The notes below the pieces were generated by a model. The model had not been told where the DNA came from, searched no databases, and worked only from the letters and a program-made list of their open reading frames with translations. Shown piece by piece: positions 1 to 8,164 of a stretch of DNA of 64,000 nt (position 1 is the stretch's first letter; every line of letters starts with the position of its first letter). The position numbers and the translations under genes were made by a program. The DNA is taken from contig AP018180.1 of the NCBI GenBank assembly GCA_002368155.1, positions 3,784,719-3,848,718 of the forward strand, in the 5' to 3' direction. This stretch comes from Nostoc carneum NIES-2107. GTDB taxonomy: Bacteria > Cyanobacteriota > Cyanobacteriia > Cyanobacteriales > Nostocaceae.

Positions 1-1725
1 TTTGGGATCGGTGGCGATCGCACTCACGATATCTCCTACTTTGACATTGGGAACTGTAACGCTAAAATTCCCCTTTTCATCTGCAGCTACGCTGGTTAAA
101 GGTTGGCTAAGTGCGCCATAACCTGTTTGATAAATTGCTTGCTTACCTTGTTGATAATCACCCAGGCGATAAATTGTCACCTCAGAACCGGGATCGGCTT
201 TACCTTGTAAGGTGACGCTGTCACCTGTAGGCAGAAATTCCCGCGTGGTGAATTCTGGGGCATTAATAGCGGCGTTACCTGTATCGAGGCGGCGATTCCC
301 AGAATTGCGTTTGGGATTAGGCCCATCTCCCCTTTGCCACTCATTCACATCTAAATTTCTTTGGCCATTCAGGTCAATACTCAAACCTTCTAAGGCTGCA
401 AAGGTATTATTTTGAATAATGTTGCGTTGACTTTGGGGAAAGGCTGTTACCACTACCCCAGGCCCAGTTTGATAAGAAATTTCATTATTGGTTACTTGAT
501 GGTTACTACCCGTTAAGAAAACTGCTGCCCGCCGCAAACGTCTACCGTTATAGGTGATGCGGTTATTGCGGATTTGCAAGTTACCTTCTGGTTTAAATAA
601 ATACACACCAGCGCCATCATTCGCACAGATTAAATTGCTGGTAATTTGGGAGTTGTTCACTACACCTTCAATACGTAAAGCATCGGGCATTCCCGCCAAA
701 CCATTGCTGACAATGATGTTTTCTTGGACTAAGGTATTTTCACCCCGGACTGAGGTAATAATGGCACTGCCGTCATGGTAATAGATGCGGTTGCGGCGAA
801 TGGTTGCCCCTTGAGAGTTGAATACGTAAACTCCGAAAGCAGATGTTTCTTCTGGCACTTTTTCATCGATGGGTAACCCCAACCAGTTATTCTCGATGAC
901 CACGTTTTTGGGTGGCACATCCCGGTTGTAGAAGGGAAAATTACTATTAGGTGGCTGCTGTTTCTTGGTATTGGGAGGCGGGAGACGATGGGAAATAACA
1001 ATATCTCCTGGTGGTGTTGTTAAAGTTACAGGCTTGGGTATGCCATCGTAAATTAACAGATTTCCCAATTGCTGTTTAATGGGGCTGGCGTTGAAGCCAT
1101 AAATGCTCAAACCACGAATGGTTACACCATCAGCTACCACAGTTAAACCGCGAAATATTTCTTTACCTGGTGCAGGTGCGATCGCTACTACGGGAATGGG
1201 AATAGCTATTTCGGCTGTAGCGGAACCAGCAGCGTCATATCCTGGCTGGGTAGCACCATCGATGATTAATCCCGGACTGGCTAAATCTGGGAGTTGTTGC
1301 TGTAAAAGAATAGTGCTGGCGGTTGGAGGTAAATTAAATTCAATGCGCGAACTGCCTGTTGTCGGTTGTACTAGGGCTTTTTCGACATCGCTGAGTTGGG
1401 CAACGGTTAGGGTACCATTTACTAGTTCGATGGCTTCGCGCAAGGTTAGCTGGGCATCTGGCTGAATATTACCATCTTGATTGCTGTTGACTATTACCCG
1501 TAGAGGAATTGGTAAGGGTAAAGCGGGGGTTTGGCTAAAGGCGACTTCGGATGTTAAGAGGCAGAGGGTTAGGGGGAAAACGAACCGCGAAGAGCGCAAA
1601 GTACACAAAGAAAGAAGAGATAAAGAGAGATTTGGCGTTAAGCTATTAAATTCTATTTTTTGTTTGTAATCTTTTGCTTTCCTCAGTGGAAAATCTAGTA
1701 ACCAACGGACTTTAAAACTGGACAT
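1..1725 (-). CDS. Right-handed beta-helix surface protein (3' end outside window)
   Basis: I read one uninterrupted frame of 575 codons on the minus strand, from an ATG at 1725 to the left edge, so the C-terminus is missing. AGGAG lies 7 bases before the ATG. A hydrophobic stretch at about residues 33-60 looks like a late signal peptide. The body has short repeated turns rich in Asn, Ile and Gly, for example VIENNWLG, IRRNRIYY, ITSNLI and IRNNRITYNG. These are typical of parallel beta-helix proteins with NosD/PbH1-type repeats. An Ig-like or carbohydrate-binding-like segment begins near residue 500. It follows the barrel gene by 37 bases, so it is probably the third gene of a surface-protein operon. 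The fold is well supported; the substrate or role is unknown. Confidence 0.8.
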   Translation of the reverse strand, partial: MSSFKVRWLLDFPLRKAKDYKQKIEFNSLTPNLSLSLLSLCTLRSSRFVFPLTLCLLTSEVAFSQTPALPLPIPLRVIVNSNQDGNIQPDAQLTLREAIELVNGTLTVAQLSDVEKALVQPTTGSSRIEFNLPPTASTILLQQQLPDLASPGLIIDGATQPGYDAAGSATAEIAIPIPVVAIAPAPGKEIFRGLTVVADGVTIRGLSIYGFNASPIKQQLGNLLIYDGIPKPVTLTTPPGDIVISHRLPPPNTKKQQPPNSNFPFYNRDVPPKNVVIENNWLGLPIDEKVPEETSAFGVYVFNSQGATIRRNRIYYHDGSAIITSVRGENTLVQENIIVSNGLAGMPDALRIEGVVNNSQITSNLICANDGAGVYLFKPEGNLQIRNNRITYNGRRLRRAAVFLTGSNHQVTNNEISYQTGPGVVVTAFPQSQRNIIQNNTFAALEGLSIDLNGQRNLDVNEWQRGDGPNPKRNSGNRRLDTGNAAINAPEFTTREFLPTGDSVTLQGKADPGSEVTIYRLGDYQQGKQAIYQTGYGALSQPLTSVAADEKGNFSVTVPNVKVGDIVSAIATDPK

Positions 1726-1762
1726 CACTCACTCCTATACACCTTGAATCTGGACTTTGTTA

Positions 1763-4700
1763 TTAGTTCGATGCTTGTGGCTGTTTCCAACGCTTAATCA
1801 GCTGCATGAGTTTACTTTCGGATGTGTCCGATTCAGGGGGTTTGGGAAGTGCTTGTGCTTGTTTGAGAGTATTAATAAGTTGGCGTTGGGATGTCGGCTG
1901 TACTTGAGCAAGGGGTTGTACTTCCGATTCTTGTTCTTGCTTGGGTACAGGTTTTTGCAAGCCAAAGCCACCCAAAAGTTCATTCAACTTCAAGCTGATA
2001 TTGAGATAAACGCCACCTTCGGAACGGTAGCCAGTAAAATCCCGGTCATCGACACTACCAAAGCTGTAGCCTAAGCCTATACGTAAATCGGGGGTTAAAT
2101 AATACCCAGATTCTACAGCTACGCCAAATTCGGTGTAGTTGGTGCCACTATTGGAGGTTTGCCCAATCCAGCGTCCTTCTACTGCTAAATCGGTACGGTA
2201 ACCGAGTCTGTAAGTTGCCCGTAGCTGGGCTAAGTTGACATTAGCATCGAAGCGATCGCCATTTAAGAATGTTATGCCATTACGTAGGGCGTATTTGCCG
2301 TAAAATTCCCAACGCCAACTTGGGGCATAGATGGCTTCTGCAGAGAAGATTTGCCCTGTGGCGGTACTTCCGGTTAATTGGGCTTCGGGGATAGAGTCGA
2401 AGTTTTGCCGCCACTCATATTTGAGTAAGGCGTTGAATTTATCGTTGCGGGGATCGCGGTAGGCTAAACCGATTTTGAGGTTGGATGTATCACCTAGTTC
2501 TTGGAATCTTACGCCTTCAGCCACGATACCGACGGTGGAAGGTAGAAAGACGTTGGCTTCTCCGGCTTGTTGGTAGCGTACTAAGGCTGTTAAAGCTGGT
2601 GAAAGTTTCCCAGCGGCGGCGGCGGAAATGACTAAGTTGTTGCTTTCATCGCCATCACGATATTCAAATCTGGTGCTGGCTTGGAATTCGGGGTTATCGG
2701 TGTACTCAAATCCTACGCTATAAACGGAACCAGAAAATAGCCCTAGGGTGGAAGCTGTTTGCCCAACTGCATAATATTGCCCAAATTGGGAACCAGCCGC
2801 AGTACCGTTAAAGATGTTCTTAAATATGTATTCGTAGCCGAGGTTAACACGCAATCCTGGAGCCACGGCCCAACGATGATTTAACCCTACAGCACCTTGA
2901 CCTTGGAGGCCGTTAAATGCTGATAGCACTGAATAGCGACCAATCAAACTGGTATCTTCGGAGAGTTTGCGATCGAGGATTGTGTCTAGGGTGGTGATGG
3001 AGTTACCAGGAATTAAGCTGCTGTCGTCATAGAATTGGTGGGCTAGGCGGAATGTCACGCCGGGATAGGCTTTCCAATCTAAACCCAAGGTGGTGCGGTT
3101 GGGATAGAGGGGGTCGCTACCGCCTAAATTGAGTTCATTTTGCCCTTGGAAAGTTAAGGATTCTGTTAATGGCAGTTTCAACCGCGATACTAATTGATCG
3201 GCACTGCCACTAAAGCGGTTGCTAATCCTGTCTTCGCGGGAACGATTGACATATTCTAAACTCACATCCGCCGGGCCTACTCTTTGCAGTATCCCTGCGC
3301 GGAAGGTTTGGAGGGTGTTGTTAACTGTTTCTCCGGGGCGGGCTTGGGGTTGGGGATCGAAGAGGTCAAAAAAGCCAAGTACACTATTCAAGCCTGTGGC
3401 TGCTGTGCCGTAGTTCTCTTCAAAGTCGTAACCGACTGTCAAGCTAGTGGTGTCGGTGACTTTCCCTATGAGAGAAGCCCCGTAGCGTGTTTGTCCGGGT
3501 GTAAAGCTAAAGGTGGAATTGTTGGCAAAGTTGGGTTCTACAGCCCGGTAGTAGGCTTGCCCTAATAAGCGATCGCCTAAGTTACCAAATGCTTCTAAGC
3601 GGTAAGCAGAACCGTTGGCATCTTGGCCGTTCACGAGGGTGCTATTAGAACGGGCATACTCCCCAATTACTCTACCTGCGCTACCAAAAGATAATAAGAA
3701 GTCTGCGCCATAGAGTTGAAAATCCTGGCTACCTTGGTCTTCTTGCAGGTAACTACCAGCTATATAGGATTTATTGTCTAAATCCTGAGATAGGTTGTAT
3801 TGCAGTCGTCCACCGTAAAGTTTGGTGTCCTCTCCGCCTTCGTTTTGGTAGGTAACAACAATACGTCTAACTAAGGTGGCTCCAAAAGGGTTAAGTTCTG
3901 TGGCTAAGATGGGACGACGGAACAAAAGTGTGCCGCGATCGTAGTCGATTTCGTAATCTGGGCCGCGAAATAGCTGTTGACGCTGAATTACTGTACCAGG
4001 GCGATTAATTTCTTCGGCTTCCAAATAAACGGTTTCACTCCCTGGAACCAACAACCGTTTGGAGAGGAAATAGTTACCACTCACGCCGTTGGGGACTATC
4101 GTATCGCGTTGGAACCCCTCGATGTTGTTGGCGTATAACCCGGTAATTTGCAAGGGGCCAAAGTTGTAGTTAGCTTTGAAACCGTGTAATTGACGGGAAG
4201 TGGCTGTAAATAGTTGGGAAGTTCTCGCAAATTCTTGGGTGTTGTAGTCTCCCCACATCAAATAGTCTGGTTCTGCTCCGGGGACGGAGGAACTGCGCTC
4301 TAAACGTGCATAAAAACTATCAATAGAAGGGGTGGTGGGTGTAGCTGTAGAACTGTCGCCGTAGACGGGATATTGCTGTTCGCAGAACTGCACGCCGCCA
4401 AATAATCGGTTTCTGCCTTCGCAATCTTGGTTAATCGGGCGTTCGCTATTAAATGCTCCGGTAAATAACCAATCACCAACTTTACCTGTTGTGAATACCG
4501 CCGCCGTTAAATCAACTTGGGTTCCCCCTGTTCTATCGGGGTTGAGGAAGTCTTGAAAACTGCCCCAGTAGTCGGTTCCCCTCGGCCCAATGCGGAGGTT
4601 AACTATCCCTGTAGTGAGGGAAGGGCGCAGATAGGTAGTGAATTCAACTTGGGTATAAGCCTCAATGGGTGCTTCCCCAATTTTGTCGAGGAGAGAAGTA

Positions 4701-5539
4701 TCTGTTTGTTGGGGAAATGATAAATCTCCCGGCTCAATTTGAGGCGATCGCGTGGTGATTTTCTCTACAGCAGCACGAATTCTGACTTGTTGGGGTTTGA
4801 TATCTGATTGCAGAGTTGCAGTAAATTCCCCATCTATGGCACGTACTTGAAACCCGGCTTGGTCTTTATCTTGATCTGTGCCAACAAATTTCCCCGCACT
4901 AGTGGTCAAAGTTACTACTAAATCTTCAGTAATTAGTTGACCTTGATCGTCGGTAATTTGTCCTTGCAGCCTAATTGTAGAGCGGCCATCTGCTTGGACT
5001 CGGGGATCACCAACGGGTAAAATATCGATTTTGAATTTATTTTTGGCACTCGGCGTTCCAGTCGTGGGTGTAGCGGCTGGCGGTGACTGTGTGGGAGTGG
5101 GTACCGGGATTGTTTGTGGTTGAGTAACCGGAGAGTTGGGATTTTGCTGAAATTGGGTAGCTGGATCTGGCGGAAATATCGAGCCTGGATCGTTAGAGGA
5201 AGGTGTAGTAGTTGATGGGAAGGTTTGAGCAACTATCTGATCAACCTCGGTTTGCACTTCTTCGGTTACTACTTCGGGTTGAGTAACAGTTTGTGATTCG
5301 CTGTTTTCTGTCTCTGTGGCAAAGGCTTGATTGCTAGTGGTCTTGCTGCCAAAAAAAGAAGGGGCAATCAATGCCAAAAATGACAGTAATATGACTTTTT
5401 TACCCTTACTTTGCCAAGCCAAGCGCAAAATTGATAATTTTTGTGTTTGGACGCTATCCCTTAGCGGCAAGGTACATTTGATTTTAGAAATCACACTCCG
5501 ATCTACGGTATAAATCACTCTTTGTTTTCTAGTTTTCAT
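1763..5539 (-). CDS. Ig-like domain plus large outer-membrane beta-barrel protein
   Basis: The 1258-residue protein starts with about 48 charged residues, then a hydrophobic segment (KKVILLSFLALIAPSFFG), which looks like an extended signal peptide. A Thr/Pro/Gln-rich linker (about 85-165) leads to an invasin/Big-type Ig domain (about 168-262). From about 290 to 1205 the sequence alternates polar and hydrophobic residues, with aromatic strand ends every 20-25 residues (for example FRLAHQFYDD, VNLGYEYIF). That is the pattern of an outer-membrane barrel. A short Gln/Pro-rich tail follows. The start overlaps the stop of the upstream gene as ATGA, so translation is probably coupled. It may display or export the neighbouring beta-helix and DUF11 proteins (inference). 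It lacks a recognisable TonB box, so I do not call it a TonB receptor. Confidence 0.8.
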   Translation of the reverse strand: MKTRKQRVIYTVDRSVISKIKCTLPLRDSVQTQKLSILRLAWQSKGKKVILLSFLALIAPSFFGSKTTSNQAFATETENSESQTVTQPEVVTEEVQTEVDQIVAQTFPSTTTPSSNDPGSIFPPDPATQFQQNPNSPVTQPQTIPVPTPTQSPPAATPTTGTPSAKNKFKIDILPVGDPRVQADGRSTIRLQGQITDDQGQLITEDLVVTLTTSAGKFVGTDQDKDQAGFQVRAIDGEFTATLQSDIKPQQVRIRAAVEKITTRSPQIEPGDLSFPQQTDTSLLDKIGEAPIEAYTQVEFTTYLRPSLTTGIVNLRIGPRGTDYWGSFQDFLNPDRTGGTQVDLTAAVFTTGKVGDWLFTGAFNSERPINQDCEGRNRLFGGVQFCEQQYPVYGDSSTATPTTPSIDSFYARLERSSSVPGAEPDYLMWGDYNTQEFARTSQLFTATSRQLHGFKANYNFGPLQITGLYANNIEGFQRDTIVPNGVSGNYFLSKRLLVPGSETVYLEAEEINRPGTVIQRQQLFRGPDYEIDYDRGTLLFRRPILATELNPFGATLVRRIVVTYQNEGGEDTKLYGGRLQYNLSQDLDNKSYIAGSYLQEDQGSQDFQLYGADFLLSFGSAGRVIGEYARSNSTLVNGQDANGSAYRLEAFGNLGDRLLGQAYYRAVEPNFANNSTFSFTPGQTRYGASLIGKVTDTTSLTVGYDFEENYGTAATGLNSVLGFFDLFDPQPQARPGETVNNTLQTFRAGILQRVGPADVSLEYVNRSREDRISNRFSGSADQLVSRLKLPLTESLTFQGQNELNLGGSDPLYPNRTTLGLDWKAYPGVTFRLAHQFYDDSSLIPGNSITTLDTILDRKLSEDTSLIGRYSVLSAFNGLQGQGAVGLNHRWAVAPGLRVNLGYEYIFKNIFNGTAAGSQFGQYYAVGQTASTLGLFSGSVYSVGFEYTDNPEFQASTRFEYRDGDESNNLVISAAAAGKLSPALTALVRYQQAGEANVFLPSTVGIVAEGVRFQELGDTSNLKIGLAYRDPRNDKFNALLKYEWRQNFDSIPEAQLTGSTATGQIFSAEAIYAPSWRWEFYGKYALRNGITFLNGDRFDANVNLAQLRATYRLGYRTDLAVEGRWIGQTSNSGTNYTEFGVAVESGYYLTPDLRIGLGYSFGSVDDRDFTGYRSEGGVYLNISLKLNELLGGFGLQKPVPKQEQESEVQPLAQVQPTSQRQLINTLKQAQALPKPPESDTSESKLMQLIKRWKQPQASN

Positions 5540-6462
5540 CGCTTACCCCCCGAAAACGCAGGCGTTACGCCAAAATTGACTCTTACCAAGCTACTGGGTG
5601 CTAATTTCACCATCCGCGACTGGCTATTTCTTTCAATGAAGTAGTTGTTAGGTGCCAGTGCATAGCCTGGTAAGCTAGTCAAGTCCAACGTTGCAGACCG
5701 ATAACCCGATATGACATTTGCCAAGGAGAATAATCCATTGGCATCTGTAACAATGCGATTGCCATCATCCATGTACACTACGGCGTTGGGAACTCCAGGT
5801 TCGTTAGGCTGTTGTTCGCCATCAAAATTTTTATCCACAAAAACGCGCCCAATGATGGTGCCACAATCAGAAATAATTCCTGGGCGAATTCGCAACAGAT
5901 GGCTGGATTGGTTACTTGTCAAAGTTCCAGCTTGAGCTTGAGCTAAGTTTCTCCCAGTCCCCCGAATCGCATCTGGGGTGACTTCAACGGCATAAACTAC
6001 ATTCAAAGTTTGGTTAGGTTGTAGTTCTGTGGCTGGGTTGACTGTAAGAGTCACCGCCCGATTTGCACCTGTGTTAGCGGTTACAGATACTGATGTACCA
6101 GCAATTGAACCTTGCAGCGATCTAGAGATAAATCGCAATCCTAAAGGAAGCCTGTCTGTAATTGTGAGATTTCTTGCGGGCGATCTACCAGTATTTCTAA
6201 TAGCAAGACGATAAAGAACTGTGTCGCCTGGTTCTGCAGCGGCGCGATCGCCTGTTTTAATAATTTCTAAAGCAGCTTGCGAAGCTGTTAATCTCACTTC
6301 GTTTGAACTGCGTCGTGGCAGATTATTTGCACCCGCACCAGCAGTATTTCTAATGATAGATACTTGAGCATTAACAGGCATACTTGCATCAACAAGTAAC
6401 CCTAAAGAAAAAAATGCAAAAAAGAGGCTCTTAGACCTCAACCATAAGAAGGTAGATGTCAT
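5536..6462 (-). CDS. Secreted DUF11 and SdrD_B-like adhesin-type protein
   Basis: The 308-residue protein has a classic signal peptide (hydrophobic core at about 10-28, VNAQ cleavage site). A DUF11 domain (about 62-190) shows the hallmarks GDTVLYRLAIRNTG and LTITDRLPLGLRF. A Cna-B/SdrD_B-like domain (about 200-300) contains GRVFVDKNFDGEQQPNEPGV and VTDANGLFSL. Both are extracellular beta-sandwich modules of surface proteins. It is the first gene of a three-gene minus-strand operon and overlaps the next gene by 4 bases. About 1.25 kb without genes lies upstream and should hold the promoter. There is no sortase signal, as expected for a Gram-negative. It is probably periplasmic or attached to the outer membrane. 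The domain calls are firm; the cellular role is unknown. Confidence 0.85.
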   Translation of the reverse strand: MTSTFLWLRSKSLFFAFFSLGLLVDASMPVNAQVSIIRNTAGAGANNLPRRSSNEVRLTASQAALEIIKTGDRAAAEPGDTVLYRLAIRNTGRSPARNLTITDRLPLGLRFISRSLQGSIAGTSVSVTANTGANRAVTLTVNPATELQPNQTLNVVYAVEVTPDAIRGTGRNLAQAQAGTLTSNQSSHLLRIRPGIISDCGTIIGRVFVDKNFDGEQQPNEPGVPNAVVYMDDGNRIVTDANGLFSLANVISGYRSATLDLTSLPGYALAPNNYFIERNSQSRMVKLAPSSLVRVNFGVTPAFSGGKR

Positions 6463-7710
6463 TGTAAGGCATCAATCGATAACAGCAGTTTTTTTAAATT
6501 TGAGAGTTTTTAATTAAAAACTCGCATTTGTTTGATTTTTTTATTTGCTAAAACAGTCAAGGCTTTCTAGCCTTTCACAAAATTGCACTCAATACTAGTG
6601 TCTTTACAAAATCTTTAATTACTTGGTTGTTCAGACATATTATCAGAATGTGTAGCCCAAGCAGAACTTTCTGACTACTTCATCATTTAACCATGATTAA
6701 GTAATTCCAAATATAAACCTTGAACTATATATATAAGCTTAGATAATACTATTGAGTATTTTTGCACCAATGTTGATGACATAATTACACAACAAAATAT
6801 TGTACGCAAATTTCTATCTTAAATTGCATACATCATCTACAAATGATAGAAAATATTTATATATACCAGCCTCTATTTCATCATCCTCAAGTAGGTTGAT
6901 GCTATAAAGTGTCGGTCATGCACCACTCAATTCTCTAATCTTCAAACAGAGAAATATGAGCATAATTTCTCCTTAAAGACGAGAGATATTTTGTTGTTCA
7001 GCTAAGGTTTATGGCTCCTTACGCCCTTTACATTACTTTACTACTCCTTTGTCTTCAGCTTTGATTTTGACGAGAAAAGCATATTTACAAATTCGTACCC
7101 AAGTTAAACACAAGGGCTGCCTTTTTAGCTGCAACACTATGACAACAATAATATACTGATATCCCAAAATACAGAAGTAGTCATTGATTCCGATCACAAT
7201 AAACCACTTGTAAAAGTGTCATACGTACGTATATGAAACAAGCACTACAGTGCTGTTAGTAGAGATGGCAGAGAAAACACTACTTATGACGGTTTTGATC
7301 GGTTTATAGTTATTGTAGAGAAAACCTGATAATATTGCTCAGTTCGCTAGCTATTAACTGTATTTACTGGTCTTGATCGTTGGGTAAATGCGGGATCATC
7401 TGATGAATTTTAGTTTACGCCTTGGCTATGTCAAAGAAAGGACACTTATGCGAGTGAGTAGGTTATTTGCACTCAAGTATCCGTTCTCAAGTCGCTGATA
7501 AAAATTTAAATTTTAATTCAGCAAAGATTGATACTTCACTAGTGCCACTCAAACTAATGATGAAACCCCAACCCTTGCAACATAAAATACATTAGTGGTA
7601 ATAAAGGCTATTGAGTAGCAGACAGCAACAGATATCTTCAGATTAACCCCAAGTATCATGCAAGCTGTCTACCCTATGATTAGAGTTGCCTGCACACGGG
7701 AGAGAAAAAA
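6463..7710. other. Long AT-rich intergenic region
   Basis: No open frame with gene-like features was found on either strand in this 1.25-kb stretch. It separates the divergent surface-protein operon (minus) and the small membrane gene (plus), so it should contain both promoters. I see no strong hairpins, tRNA-like folds or known repeats, only AT-rich runs such as TATATATATAAGC near 6727. A regulatory RNA or decayed gene cannot be excluded. Confidence 0.5.
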
Positions 7711-8031
7711 ATGAGGATTTGGCTTGCTTGCTTTTTTGTATTGTTTGCTTTAGCGGAACTATTTGATTGGGTACAGGAATTTAGTCTGCCATTACCGATT
7801 TATATTTTAGGTGGGGCATTTTTAGCCGTTGCTTCTAACTACGACAAGATTGTTGGTTCTTATTTTAATGATGCAACCATTGCGCGATCGCCTGAACCAT
7901 CACAGTTAGATTCTACATCTGTGCCTGTTTTAGGGACTGGGGACTGGCGACTGGGGAACTCGGGGCCCCCTCTGGGGATAAGGGGTAATGAGGATAAGGT
8001 GGATCAGGGAGAGACAAGGGGAAATAACTAA
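7711..8031 (+). CDS. Small membrane protein of unknown function
   Basis: The 106-residue ORF starts at an ATG preceded by GGGAGAG. Residues 1-20 (MRIWLACFFVLFALAELFDW) and about 28-44 (PIYILGGAFLAVASNYD) form two short hydrophobic segments, so it is probably an inner-membrane or thylakoid protein. The last ~35 residues (from GTGDWRLGN) are encoded by the low-complexity repeat 'ggggactggggactgg', also seen elsewhere in the window (60180-60233). The conserved part is therefore probably only the first ~70 residues. I do not recognise the family. It lies 134 bases before the CHASE2-kinase gene on the same strand. Confidence 0.6.
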   Translation: MRIWLACFFVLFALAELFDWVQEFSLPLPIYILGGAFLAVASNYDKIVGSYFNDATIARSPEPSQLDSTSVPVLGTGDWRLGNSGPPLGIRGNEDKVDQGETRGNN

Positions 8032-8164
8032 TACCTAACCACAAACACCAAACATCAATTGCTAAATAAAATAGAGTATTGGTGAAAGCTGATTAACCAA
8101 AAGCCTATAATCTGAAGTTTCAGGACTGTAACATCTACCACATTGGCGCTATTGCCTCAATTCT

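Noticed and set aside
1-1725. Small ORFs on either strand as genes
   Set aside because: The region is covered by one continuous minus-strand frame running off the window edge, which reads as a beta-helix protein; the short frames are shadows.
1763-5539. TonB-dependent receptor
   Set aside because: There is a barrel, but no plug domain or TonB box was seen, and an Ig-like domain precedes the barrel.
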